Source: Romanomermis culicivorax (Eukaryota > Nematoda > Enoplea > Mermithida > Mermithidae). Taken from it: a stretch of DNA of 64,000 nucleotides. Shown here piece after piece: positions 20,798 to 30,822 of the stretch; position 1 is the stretch's first letter, and the number at the start of each line of letters is the position of its first letter. The notes beneath the pieces were generated by a model. The model made no database searches. It saw only the letters and a program-made list of their open reading frames with translations, and was not told the DNA's origin. The position numbers were made by a program, and so were the translations under genes. The stretch lies in the NCBI GenBank assembly GCA_963922205.1, contig CAWUHX010000010.1:1736001-1800000 (forward strand), given 5' to 3'.

Positions 20798-21625
20798 TGT
20801 AACGTACATGCTGAAGCAATAATGTAAATACAAATTGTACAGTATGTGATATTCATTTATTAGATATATTTTCATTTATTAATCTATCGTCTCAAGGGTG
20901 TCTGGAATTCACACCCAAACATTCTTATAAATTTATGTGAAGCACTTTATTTTGATCTTCCCACACCCCATCGACCCAATTAAAGACACACATAATTATT
21001 TCCACATTGGCACCTGGCCCTCGTAATGCACATGAAGATACACATTTTGTAGGTACAATAATCCCCTCCAAAACGCGTAAACACACCTGCCTATGTAGAA
21101 AGTACAGAAATTCCGACCCAGACAAACGATTTAGGAGGAATGCATGGAAAACCGAAAAACACATGAAAAACTAAAAATCATAGGCGGCAAAGCATACTGT
21201 AGGTTAAAAGGCATGTGAGCGCGGAAATTAAGAATAAAGTAAAGCAAGAGGCGTGGCGAAAGAAGCATACAGAAGGCGGAAACAGGTAAGCGAAGCAGCG
21301 ATTGGTGGAAGAAAATCGACGGAAACACGACCTCCCGCGACGCCCAGGGAGTGGCCAAAACGTTGTATAAAAGAGAAGAAAAGCGTGATTTTTATGATTA
21401 TTTTGGTCGCGATTATTATTCGTGGGTTTTTTAATTCGTGGTTCGCATTCCTATTTCCTATTGCAAGCAAACGTGCCGTTCGAATTGTGTATTGTCGACG
21501 TTCAAGCGACCGTCGATCACCCGTTGTTATTGTAATCGTACCGCCCGCGCCCCGTCCCGTTATTTACCCCGCCGTATCGACCGATTGGTCCAAGTAAAGT
21601 ACCTCACAGAAATCTGGTCGTTACA
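20798..21625 (+). repeat. 5' LTR of the gag-only element (828 bp)
   Basis: It is nearly identical to 24122-24948. It contains a TATA box. A candidate primer site (TTGGTGACCG) begins about 5 bases after its end. Confidence 0.95.
21366..21373 (+). promoter_or_regulatory. TATA box in the 5' LTR
   Basis: TATAAAAG sits about 250 bp before the LTR end, in the position of a U3 promoter. The same octamer is at 24689-24696 in the 3' LTR. Confidence 0.65.
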
Positions 21626-21776
21626 TATTTTTGGTGACCGTACCAGGGGCGTTAACCAGTGGAACTCCCTGCCCCATTAAGGTGCATCCTATATCCGGGC
21701 ATCCCTAAGCAGTAATCGCATATAGTCGTAATCGTTTCCTACAGTAGGACAGCTATTCTTAAAACACAAACTGAAA

Positions 21777-24146
21777 ATGACCCACCATACACGAGACCAC
21801 TTAGGAGAAATTGTAAGAGAGCAAATCAACGAACTTTTTGCAGAAAATTTTCGAACTTTACACACACAATTGAGCAAAAACACTATGAATCCCACCCTGA
21901 TAGAGGATTTAAGAACGGCCAACATCTGTAACAGTATGACAAACAATTTTTATGCAAAACCTACAGTATTTACGGGAGGAGTAACCCAACATTTCGGCCA
22001 ATGGAGCAAGCGACTAGAACAGTTCATGATACTACAAGGCATGAAAGATACTGACGAGCAACTCAAATTAGCATGTTTTGAAATTCATTTGGGTGGTGCA
22101 GCATTAGCAAAATTCAAAAGTTTAGAAAATTCTGAAAACCCACCCCAAACGTATGAACAGTATAAAACTGCATTACAAGCATGTTTCCCCGACCACAGAG
22201 ACACAGATTTACACCAACATTTTTTGCATGAACGGAAACAAAAAAGTTCGGAAACTGTCATTGAATTTTTGTTTGACCTCGAGCATCTAGCGACCCTCGC
22301 CTACCCCAATTTCAATTCAGAGGCACGAGAAATGCTAATCAAACCCCTTTTCATGGAAGGCATGCAGACCGAAATTAGAGAGGCACTCAAGTACAAACGA
22401 TTCACCTCCCTAACAGACATGTCTGATGAAGCAGCTTATGTTGAACAACAAATTTTCAGAAACAGATTGAAATCTAGCCCCATACCCCTCATATCCCCTG
22501 AATCGGAACCCATCCTTTCATTAGGCAATCACACTGAACAGCAGGGAATCCTACATAAGTTAGAACAAGTCATGGAGTTGCAATTGCAAATACTGCGAAA
22601 TTCTCAAACCCAACCCCAGCATGATAACAGTAATTCGAGACAGATCACATGTTTTCAATGCAATCAAGTCGGGCATTTCGCCAGAAATTGTAATTCACCA
22701 GGTACTCAAAAGTCATGCCAAATTTGCTTTAGGAGTAATCACATGACTCGAGACTGTAAAAGCAGATGCATTCACTGTTCTCAGACTGGTCACAGATCCA
22801 GCCATTGCATGTCAAAAAGCTACTCAAATGCAGAATGTTTTCTTTGTAAGCAAAAAGGTCACACGAGTAGATATTGCCCCAACCAAATGACCCCTAACGT
22901 CCAAAATCGCGTTGAAGAGAGACTACCCCCACCACAAATGAACATTGATGTCCCAGTCACGTACTCCACATTGCCCACTGTCCAGCATCAACCTCAACAT
23001 GCTTTAAATACAGTCCTGCCCAGCAGTCATAAGCAGTTTGACCCCCAGTATGTCCTTGACATACCCCTTCCTGATACAAGCAGCACTTCAGAAATTGCAT
23101 CACCAAAAAGCAGTGACATGTTGAAATCCAAACTCCTCCAGCCAAAAATTGCACAGAAACATAAACATCCTGAAACCAGTGAGACGTCCAAACCTGACCC
23201 AGCATGCAAAAAGGAACGCCCAATGTTTTCACAATTGCAGGACCTTCCCACAGACCCCAACACATTCCCCAGGCGAAAAACTTCTCTTCCTACCCCCAAA
23301 GCACGAAAAAATCGTAAAATTCATTTTGCAGCTAGCATTTTCCAAAGTAAAAATAGTGGTATCTGCAGTCCTGTCTCAAACGACGTCAGCAAGCCCCAAA
23401 TCCCCCATCCTGATACATGCATCGACCCTGTTTCTTGTCCCCTCCCAATGACAGACCCCAACACATTCCCCAGGCGAAAAACTTCTTTTCCTACCCCCAA
23501 AGCACAAGAAAATCGTAAAATTCATTTTGCAGCTAGCATTTCCCAGAGTAAAAGTAGTGGTATCTGCAGTTCTAGCTCAAACGACGTCAGCAAGCCCCAA
23601 ATCTCCCATCCTGATCCATGCATCGCCCCTGTTTCTTGTCCCCTCCCAGCGAAAAATTCAACCGCCCAATCTCATTTTCCCACCCAAAACAAACAGAAAC
23701 GTCTTCATACATTCCCATGGGTAAAAGGCAAAGTAGAATCGACCAAAACTGACAGGATTGAAACGGAAAAAGCTGAGTTAATCAATTTCTTATCCAAATA
23801 TCAGCTCCTTCACACTGAGCCAAAAACACATGTGAGTCACAGGCCACTTGTGTCCCACAGCATTGGTACAAGTAATTATAAACACAGACACAGACCCCTT
23901 TTTCGAAAACCACCAAAAGCAAAACAAAGCATCAAACACAAAGTTGAGCAATTTAAGAAAGCTGATGTTATCAATCAAAGCACATCCCCTTCATGTAAAA
24001 CCGGCAGTTCAATCGTTCAGACAAATTCCCTATTCCCCCTATCCCTCCAAGTCTTCGACCCCAAAGCCCTCTCTCCCTCGACCCCTTTGAACGAGGACGT
24101 TCAACTTCGGAAGGAGGGAAATGTAACGTACATGCTGAAGCAATAA
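21777..24146 (+). CDS. gag: Gag protein of the non-autonomous LTR element
   Basis: This intact 789-residue frame has a retrotransposon-gag domain at about residues 60-230. Four canonical CX2CX4HX4C zinc knuckles lie between residues 292 and 367, followed by a long Pro/Ser/Lys-rich tail. Its core resembles the gag at 6856 in layout (HFLHERKQK versus QLIQDRLQK region), and both have an IRE/IEN-type coiled N-terminus. Within the tail a 201-bp unit is duplicated in tandem in frame (23253-23453 and 23454-23654). The frame reads through the purine tract into the 3' LTR and stops at 24144-24146. I chose the first ATG, which lies about 150 bp after the LTR. Confidence 0.92.
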   Translation: MTHHTRDHLGEIVREQINELFAENFRTLHTQLSKNTMNPTLIEDLRTANICNSMTNNFYAKPTVFTGGVTQHFGQWSKRLEQFMILQGMKDTDEQLKLACFEIHLGGAALAKFKSLENSENPPQTYEQYKTALQACFPDHRDTDLHQHFLHERKQKSSETVIEFLFDLEHLATLAYPNFNSEAREMLIKPLFMEGMQTEIREALKYKRFTSLTDMSDEAAYVEQQIFRNRLKSSPIPLISPESEPILSLGNHTEQQGILHKLEQVMELQLQILRNSQTQPQHDNSNSRQITCFQCNQVGHFARNCNSPGTQKSCQICFRSNHMTRDCKSRCIHCSQTGHRSSHCMSKSYSNAECFLCKQKGHTSRYCPNQMTPNVQNRVEERLPPPQMNIDVPVTYSTLPTVQHQPQHALNTVLPSSHKQFDPQYVLDIPLPDTSSTSEIASPKSSDMLKSKLLQPKIAQKHKHPETSETSKPDPACKKERPMFSQLQDLPTDPNTFPRRKTSLPTPKARKNRKIHFAASIFQSKNSGICSPVSNDVSKPQIPHPDTCIDPVSCPLPMTDPNTFPRRKTSFPTPKAQENRKIHFAASISQSKSSGICSSSSNDVSKPQISHPDPCIAPVSCPLPAKNSTAQSHFPTQNKQKRLHTFPWVKGKVESTKTDRIETEKAELINFLSKYQLLHTEPKTHVSHRPLVSHSIGTSNYKHRHRPLFRKPPKAKQSIKHKVEQFKKADVINQSTSPSCKTGSSIVQTNSLFPLSLQVFDPKALSPSTPLNEDVQLRKEGNVTYMLKQ
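24105..24121 (+). other. Polypurine tract before the 3' LTR
   Basis: CGGAAGGAGGGAAA immediately precedes the TGTAAC start of the 3' LTR. It is preceded by the ACGAGGACGTTC block also found in the other element. Confidence 0.8.
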
Positions 24147-24948
24147 TGTAAATACAAATTGTACAGTATGTGATATTCATTTATTAGATATATTTTCATT
24201 TATTAATCTATCGTCTCAAGGGTGTCTGGAATTCACACCCAAACATTCTTATAAATTTATGTGAAGCACTTTATTTTGATCTTCCCATCCCCATCGACCC
24301 AATTAAAGACACACATAATTATTTCCACATTGGCACCTGGCCCTCGTAATGCACATGAAGATACACATTTTGTAGGTACAATAATCCCCTCCAAAACGCG
24401 TAAACACACCTGCCTATGTAGAAAGTACAGAAATTCCGACCCAGACAAACGATTTAGGAGGAATGCATGGAAAACCGAAAAACACATGAAAAACTAAAAA
24501 TCATAGGCGGCAAAGCATACTGTAGGTTAAAAGGCATGTGAGCGCGGAAATTAAGAATAAAGTAAAGCAAGAGGCGTGGCGAAAGAAGCATACAGAAGGC
24601 GGAAACAGGTAAGCGAAGCAGCGATTGGTGGAAGAAAATCGACGGAAACACGACCTCCCGTGACGCCCAGGGAGTGGCCAAAACGTTGTATAAAAGAGAA
24701 GAAAAGCGTGATTTTTATGATTATTTTGGTCGCGATTATTATTCGTGGGTTTTTTAATTCGTGGTTCGCATTCCTATTTCCTATTGCAAGCAAACGTGCC
24801 GTTCGAATTGTGTATTGTCGACGTTCAAGCGACCGTCGATCACCCGTTGTTATTGTAATCGTACCGCCCGCGCCCCGTCCCGTTATTTACCCCGCCGTAT
24901 CGACCGATTGGTCCAAGTAAAGTACCTCACAGAAATCTGGTCGTTACA
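24122..24948 (+). repeat. 3' LTR of the gag-only element (827 bp)
   Basis: This is the partner of 20798-21625. It ends GTTACA directly before the CAGC duplication at 24949-24952. Confidence 0.95.
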
Positions 24949-25129
24949 CAGCGGTATTCGAGGTGGGGATTCTGTGATGATGATTTTTCTACAAGTCATT
25001 TAATTTACAATTACAGACGCTGAATTTTCTTAGATACTGTGCTTTACAATTTGCAGATTCGAATTTGGGTCAAAAATATCATACAATGTAAAATTTACAA
25101 ATTTTTTCGATACAATACAGTAAGAAAAT

Positions 25130-25552
25130 TCATACAAATGCTACATGTTTTTCCACTAAATCGTTCAATTGAGAAGCGAAAATTTCGCTGTTTATTTCGT
25201 CGTTCAACGGCGCCAGCCTATTTTTCGTAACATAAGGAACGTAAATTTCAGCGTAAATTTGCCTCAATAAGTCATGCACAGACGGTGCATTACGGTCCGT
25301 ATTCATCACAAATTTGAAATTCGTCGGCGTTTCGAAATATGTCATTTTGTATTGATTGGTCGTGAAACTTCGAACCGTAGCTTTGCAATCAAACGGCGCT
25401 AATTTTGAAGAAAATGATTTTAAAGAAATTAACATTCCGTACAATAATTTATTCTCTTCCGACGCTTGAACGCGCGATTTTCTTGAACGTTTCCATTCTC
25501 GGTAGAAAATACAAGTGCCGTTTCGGTCAAAAATGTATAAATTAAATATCAT
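25130..25552 (-). CDS. TRAPPC1: Trafficking protein particle complex subunit 1 (Bet5 homologue)
   Basis: TRAPPC1 is a longin-fold core subunit of the TRAPP tethering complexes, which act as Rab1 exchange factors between ER and Golgi. The 140-residue product opens with NLYIFDRNG and has LLYGMLISLKSF, KMTYFETPTNFKFVMNTD and YVPYVTKN, all family landmarks. Human TRAPPC1 has 145 residues. It is a single exon. The start is the ATG directly before IFNLYIFDRNG. A more upstream ATG (25621) would run through a splice-acceptor-like tract and add 23 residues without family match. The gene follows mL41 on the same strand, about 375 bp downstream. The gag-only LTR element lies 180 bp past its stop. Confidence 0.95.
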   Translation of the reverse strand: MIFNLYIFDRNGTCIFYREWKRSRKSRVQASEENKLLYGMLISLKSFSSKLAPFDCKATVRSFTTNQYKMTYFETPTNFKFVMNTDRNAPSVHDLLRQIYAEIYVPYVTKNRLAPLNDEINSEIFASQLNDLVEKHVAFV

Positions 25553-25570
25553 TGTGCCTGGAAAGAGGGA
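25553..25570 (-). other. Splice acceptor just upstream of the TRAPPC1 start
   Basis: On the minus strand TTCCCTCTTTCCAG is followed by GCACA and then the ATG. It fits either the 3' end of a 5'UTR intron or a spliced-leader addition site. Confidence 0.55.
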
Positions 25571-25905
25571 AAATGTAAGTTTTTTAAACGGAAAGTAAAA
25601 CTTAGTAACAAATGGTGTCAAACTGTGATTTTCTAGAGCTGATGAAAAGCAATGCAGAGAAAGTACCTCTTAACTTTCCTATTCTCAATGAAGTACTAAA
25701 CAAAAGATGGTTTCTTAATTCACCTATCACCACAGCTTTTTCCGCAAATTAATCTGTAATTAATAAATTTTATAAAAATCGCCAAATGCCGAGCACCGCA
25801 GCGCCTAAGAGCAACAAAAAATTTATTGTATAATTCTTAAAATTTGCAGTAATCTTGATACAGGCCTACTACCAACTTTAAAAAAAAGCAAACTTGACGC
25901 AAAAC

Positions 25906-25911
25906 TTTATT
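25906..25911 (-). terminator. Polyadenylation signal of mL41
   Basis: AATAAA on the minus strand lies 18 bases after the mL41 stop codon. Confidence 0.6.
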
Positions 25912-25929
25912 GAGAATATTCTAAAATTC

Positions 25930-26604
25930 TTATTCTTCGGATTCTTGTCGTTCAAAAATAGAAGCGTGATTTTTATAATGGCCGTCTTTCCAAGCTCGTT
26001 TGATACTATGACCATAGCATGCATCGAATAATTTTTTGGCTGTGAATGGTTCATCGACGACAGTTTCATTTTCCCCAGTGTATCGGAAAGAAACATAAGG
26101 TTTCAGCTGGAAAAAGCAAAAAATCAATTAATGAAATTGGCTGCAGAACTTAATTTTGCATGATATCATCTTGCTTGAAGTACTTGCATTATCGAGACTC
26201 TATTATCTATATAATCTAAGTAGTCACCTCAAAATTTGTGAGGTCAGGTGCAACGATTTCCGGAATCATTTCTGGAACAACGATGAACTTTCCCGTCTTG
26301 TCTACGTAGCCAGTGGGTTGACAGCCAGTATAATCTACAGATATGGATTTAGTCTGAGGATTAATATTCCACAAAAAGACATACCTCTGAATTCGCGACG
26401 ATTCTTTTGTTTACGTGTTCCGTATTTAGGTGATATAACGTTGTGACCGCTTTTCTTCGTCGGCCAATCCCATCGGCTATCGTAGACGGGTCCGACGCTT
26501 TGAATTCCTTTGCGGCGATGAAAAAAGCTAAACGGTGACTTGAAATAAGCACTATTCATTGTACGAACGAATCGTTTCGATACAACACTGGTCAATGATT
26601 CCAT
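25930..26604 (-). CDS. MRPL41: Mitochondrial large-subunit ribosomal protein mL41
   Basis: This is a component of the mitochondrial 39S subunit. Three exons read 26604-26385, 26334-26228 and 26106-25930, with donors GTATGT and GTGACT and acceptors TCTGTAG and TTTTTCCAG. They give 167 residues. Landmarks are GTRKQKNRR, GYVDKTGKFIVVPEM followed by IPEIVAPDLTNFELKPYVS, and a C-terminal FDACYGHSIKRAWKDG. These match the VPEFVVPDL...LKPYVSY core of animal mL41. An N-terminal Ser/Arg-rich stretch fits a mitochondrial presequence. The human protein has 137 residues, with the difference mostly at the N-terminus. Both introns are short (50 and 121 bp). Confidence 0.93.
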
Positions 26605-27404
26605 GTTCCAAGAAATCTCTCAAAATAATAACACAAACTAACAAAATATAAATGCTATCTCTAGTAAAGCGATGAATTCAGATGATTGAGACAAAGCGAA
26701 TCGGAAAGTCAATGACAAAATGTCAACTTTGATATGCATTTGCCATCTTAGTTGTCTGGCGTGAGTTATGTCAAAAAATTTACTGACTTTTTCGAATGAA
26801 AATCGGTGGATAAACCCATATTATACATGTCTAGCTCCGACGAGTGACTCAAATCACATGCAAAATTTTTTTCTTGAATGAGGACTATATGTTGAAATCT
26901 TTTTCAATATTCCAAATTTTTTTCATTCAAAATATCACATTTGAGGGAAAAACGGACATCGATTGATCATCTAGAGACTGACTTGATATAAAATCTACAG
27001 TACCTAATTTATATTTCACAAATAGTTTTTTTGGCCATCTTCCTTATAGTTGTCGTCTTTTCAATCTAGAATCGGAGATGCTGTCATTAATATTTCACGA
27101 GAGATTAGTGACTCGAATCGGTTTATTGTGTCTCAACCAAGCCATACGGTTTCGATATGATGTTGTTTCTCTCACATCCATTTTAAGAGCAGACATTCGA
27201 TCTGGAATATGAAAAATTGAAAATGAATCATACCCGAAAATACGGTGTATTGTGTGGTTTTACATACTTAGTTTGAAAAAATTTTTCAAATGTTTTTCAC
27301 GTTTTGCACTTTTTAAAGTGTTCAAAAGTAGGCGGAAAAAATCATTCGGACCTCTATTTACCTTCCCATGATGTCTCAGAATGTTTTAACCATTCTTGTA
27401 TTGA
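26605..27404. other. Intergenic, upstream of mL41; no feature recognised
   Basis: No supported gene or repeat was found. It must include the mL41 promoter. Confidence 0.4.
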
Positions 27405-27412
27405 CCAATGTC

Positions 27413-27627
27413 CAGACATGCACGGCAAGAATTTTCCAGGGGGTAGGGTCCTTGGACTTTTTATCCAGAATGGTAGGGAGGGTGAGTGAGCGAAAAACCA
27501 AAATAAGTTCTGAAAGCTTGTTTCTCATACTAAATATGCACAAAAATCATCAGAAAAGCTGTCTTGAAAAAAGTTCAGGGTGTTTGACGATTTTTTTTTT
27601 GGCCAGGACCCCCTATGTGCATGTATG
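27413..27627 (+). mobile_element. hAT-like MITE, CAGACATG...CATGTATG family
   Basis: The ends are CAGACATGCACGG and TATGTGCATGTATG. It is flanked by CCAATGTC (27405-27412) and CTAATGTC (27628-27635), an 8-bp duplication with one change. Close copies are at 29079-29341 (inverted) and 44607-44829. Confidence 0.8.
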
Positions 27628-27784
27628 CTAATGTCAAACATATTATGTTAAAATTTCAATACGATTTGTGTGCCGGTTTTTAGTTGTAGCGTTTGGCACA
27701 CACTGCACTGCCATTCAAATATATTTGTGAACCCGAATGAAGCTTCAACCAATAAAGTGCTGAGAAAACAGGATTCGCCATCAC

Positions 27785-28193
27785 CATACATTTAACGGGG
27801 CCCAGGGATCTGGGGGTTCACTTTTTGGGGCCGGGGGTCAGTAATTCCCAAAATTTTAAGGGGAGGGGTCTCTGAGTAAAAACAATCGATTTTTCAGGAA
27901 AAAAGTCCGAAAAATAGTTCAAAAAATAGTAATTTTTTCTAGAAAGACGGAGAAAATGTATTCGTGGCGAGAAAATGAGCGTTTTTGACCATTTTTGTTC
28001 AAAAATTGACATTTTTCATCAAAAAATTGATATTTTTCCGACCAAGAGTATGGGGGTTCCTACGGCTACCATATGGCTAGCCATAGGATTGGATATTCCT
28101 GTGGGGGGGGGCGGTCGCCCAATGGCTAGCCATATGGTCGAAGATTTCTGGGGGGGGGGGTTCCCATCGCAACTCCCCCCAATTACATGTATG
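27785..28193 (+). mobile_element. hAT-like MITE, CATACATNTAA...GGGG family
   Basis: The termini are CATACATTTAACGGGG and, inverted, CATACATGTAATTGGGG. An exact 8-bp duplication GCCATCAC flanks it (27777-27784 and 28194-28201). It contains the palindromic pair CCATATGGCTAGCCATAGGA ... ATGGCTAGCCATATGG. A second copy lies at 52447-52850 inside an MDC1 intron. Confidence 0.85.
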
Positions 28194-28201
28194 GCCATCA
28201 C

Positions 28202-28988
28202 CCATATAATACATAAGAATAAAAATGTGGCTTCAAAGATAGATAAATTTCGATTTTTTTAGCTTTGGTATTTGCTGAACGACATGCTTCAAATGAAAGG
28301 TCAACAAATTTTAAATGAGAAAAAATTTTTTTTATAAAATTTAAAAAATTGAGCCATACTGACGTTCCTTTACAGGAAAACGCAAGGGCTATGAATGTTT
28401 TGGATGTTTCCTGCATCCCGTCGATGGTAATTTAGTGGCATCACACAGCATTTTTGTATAAAGTTTCAAAATGTGTAGACGTTGCGCAAACCTAATGTAA
28501 ACTTTAAAACTATGTCTTGGACATAAGTGGCTACAGAAATAGAGAAAAAATTCAGTGGCATTTTATAGGAGGATTCCAAAAAAGGTTTCAAATTTTTATT
28601 TTTGACAGTTGAAGTAAAATTTTTTCATACCTTCTGCATTATAATGAACATTTGAAAATTTATATTTCGAAACATACATAGAGGCTGAGAAATGCCAAAA
28701 AATGTAAAACTTTCACCTTTTGCAGTGCTGTAGGTATGCGAATTTTGACTTTTGCGCCGAATATATGCTGTCACAATACTCACCATCTAAAACCACTCAA
28801 GATATCTCATTTTCAGTATTATTGATTTCCAACTTATCATAGGTCAATGAAGCAGTAGGTCAAATTTCTCCGAAATTGTGTCTGAATGATGTCACACAGA
28901 ATAGCATGTGGAAAAATAATTGTGTCTGAATGATGTCACACAGAATAGCATGTGGAAAAATACCCCAAATGAGACCCAAAATCACCCC
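28202..28988. other. AT-rich stretch without recognised gene
   Basis: The only structure seen is a 44-bp tandem duplication at 28875-28962 (TGTGTCTGAATGATGTCACA onward, two copies). Confidence 0.45.
28875..28962 (+). repeat. 44-bp tandem duplication
   Basis: Two nearly perfect consecutive copies (starts about 28877 and 28921) contain TGATGTCACACAGAATAGCA. Confidence 0.85.
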
Positions 28989-28989
28989 A

Positions 28990-29414
28990 CTATTTTGCTA
29001 GACCCGGACCCGATATTTTCAAAATTTAGGACCCGGAACCGGACCCGATATTCTCAAAGTTTTGGACCTGGACCCGGTCATATACATGCACATAGGGGGT
29101 AAGGGGTAAACCCCCTTACCTGAGACCATGGCCACCCCTCCTCATCCAAAAATATCGTCAAACACCCTCCCCCGAAATTTTTTCGACAGCTTTTTTGATG
29201 ATTTTTGTGCATATTTTGTATGAAAAAGCAGGCTTGCAGAACTTTTTTTTGTTTGTTTGCTCGCCTACGCCTACCCCCCTACACCCTGGATAAAAAGTCC
29301 AGGGACCCTCTCCCAGGGAAAATTCTTGCCGTGCATGTCTGGACCCGATATTTTCAGAATTTTAGAGACGGAACCGATATTCTTAAAATTTTGGACCCGA
29401 TACATCTCTCTTGT
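28990..29414 (-). repeat. GGACCCGATATT-array element, interrupted
   Basis: GGACCCGATATTYTCAAA-type units repeat at 28996-29070 and resume at 29342-29405. The right end (CCCGATACATCTCT) matches the inverted terminus of the element at 48971-50214. The array is split by the MITE at 29079-29341. Confidence 0.7.
29079..29341 (-). mobile_element. hAT-like MITE nested in a GGACCC array
   Basis: This is an inverted copy of the 27413 family. Flanks are GACCCGGT (29071-29078) and GACCCGAT (29342-29349), an 8-bp duplication with one change. The target was a GACCCGAT repeat unit. Confidence 0.8.
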
Positions 29415-30019
29415 GGATGTATGATTTAGATACACGGAAATGCAATTTTAAACTATCAAACATGAAGATATGGCAAGTTTCATCGCGCTGGTGCAATGTT
29501 TTTTTTAAAATTTAATTATCTTTCTGGTAGTTTACTGATCAGTATCAGGTTGCTTAGTTTTTTGTAGAGTGTAAATGGCACATTTATAAAGGAAATTAGG
29601 CGTTAAATCTCAAGGATCACGATGATTTGCAGTCAATGTATTCTGGCATATATGCATAAATGCTTTCTCTTATCTAATTTCAAGGATTTTCTCTCTGATG
29701 AAGGGGTTGGATGATTTACTCTTCCCCAGACCCAAAACCACAACCACATGAGTGCACCAGCAATCCTATCATTTTCGGAAATAATTTGACAGCCCCAAAC
29801 TGCGAAAACCCTAATGACGAGAGGATGTTATTTCACATGAGCTCCGTACCGGAAATCGTTTTCACATGCACCACAAAAATCCTGGCAACGCTCCTGGGTG
29901 TGGAGGCAAAGAAAGTGCTGAAAATGCGCTTATAGTTGATAATTTTAGACTTTATAAGTGATGCCTAGCACCATTTCAGAGCAATGCCCTGAAAACTAAA
30001 AAGTAGTTTTCAAACAAAA
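29415..30019. other. No gene recognised
   Basis: This is AT-rich sequence. A 74-codon frame at 29711-29935 has no recognisable family features and I do not call it. Confidence 0.4.
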
Positions 30020-30181
30020 GATTTTGTGGCACAAAATTTTTGGCTGATCAAACATTAAATTTCCTTGATTTTTAGACGTCTTAGGGGCTGAAAATGTAAA
30101 AAATTTTCGGCGCTTCGCGCCGAGTCATCGAATATAATATTTTCTATTTGTATATTTGACCCGAACGCGAATGATTCCTCT

Positions 30182-30252
30182 TCGAACAGTGTATTAGTAT
30201 CGTTGCAGCAAACTCTATCGAACAGTGTAAGTATCGTTGCAGCAAACTCTAT
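30182..30252 (+). repeat. 35-bp tandem duplication in the left arm
   Basis: TCGAACAGTGTA...GCAAACTCTA is present twice here but only once in the related segments at 36650-36700 and 40800-40850. The duplication is therefore specific to this copy. Confidence 0.75.
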
Positions 30253-30822
30253 AGGCTGTCAATGTCAATGACTCATGGATGAAAAGAAACTCCGAATATT
30301 CTCTGTCCATTCAGTCAAATTCGGATTTAAAACTGAAATTCTCACTTTGTGTTTGATTGATTCAAATAGAATAATAAAAAAATCGATATCGTTGGTAATG
30401 GTACAATGTTTCGATCGAAAATTTACACAATTTTCGACTTTATTTTCTCTAATAGTCTTAACATTCTTGTTAAATATATCTTACCTGAAGATAGATATTC
30501 ATATTCGTAGTCAAAAATTGAATCAGTTTGGATTTCCCGAACAATTCTAGGGTTATTTAAATTTTCTCAGCATCCATTACTTTTTGAGTCATCGCGAACT
30601 ATTCTCCCGCACAGTTTTTTCTCATCTAACTGACATGGTTAGCTGAAAAATAGGTAGGGCACGATTTTTACAAAAAAGTAATGCGTAAAACGTTAACTTT
30701 CCATCAAAATTTTTGGCCTAAAACTTTTCCGCAGTTTCCAGTATGTTTCTAGTAGAAGAAAATTTTTTGTGCCATTGGCACAAATTTTTTGGTCTCTTGT
30801 GCCAATCGGCACAAATGTCTAT

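Larger units (their letters stand above)
20798..24948 (+). mobile_element. Gag-only non-autonomous LTR element
   Basis: LTRs at 20798-21625 and 24122-24948 begin TGTAAC and end GTTACA. They are flanked by the 4-bp duplication CAGC (20794-20797 and 24949-24952). They differ by only about two positions, so insertion is very recent. The 2.5-kb interior holds one gag frame and no protease, RT or integrase, so it must use the enzymes of a related full element. Confidence 0.93.

Noticed and set aside
21253..21597. 114-codon frame in the gag-only LTR, repeated at 24576
   Set aside because: It spans the TATA box and the promoter part of the LTR, and the repeat is just the second LTR.
26156..26446. 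96-codon plus-strand frame
   Set aside because: It is antisense to mL41 exons 1 and 2.
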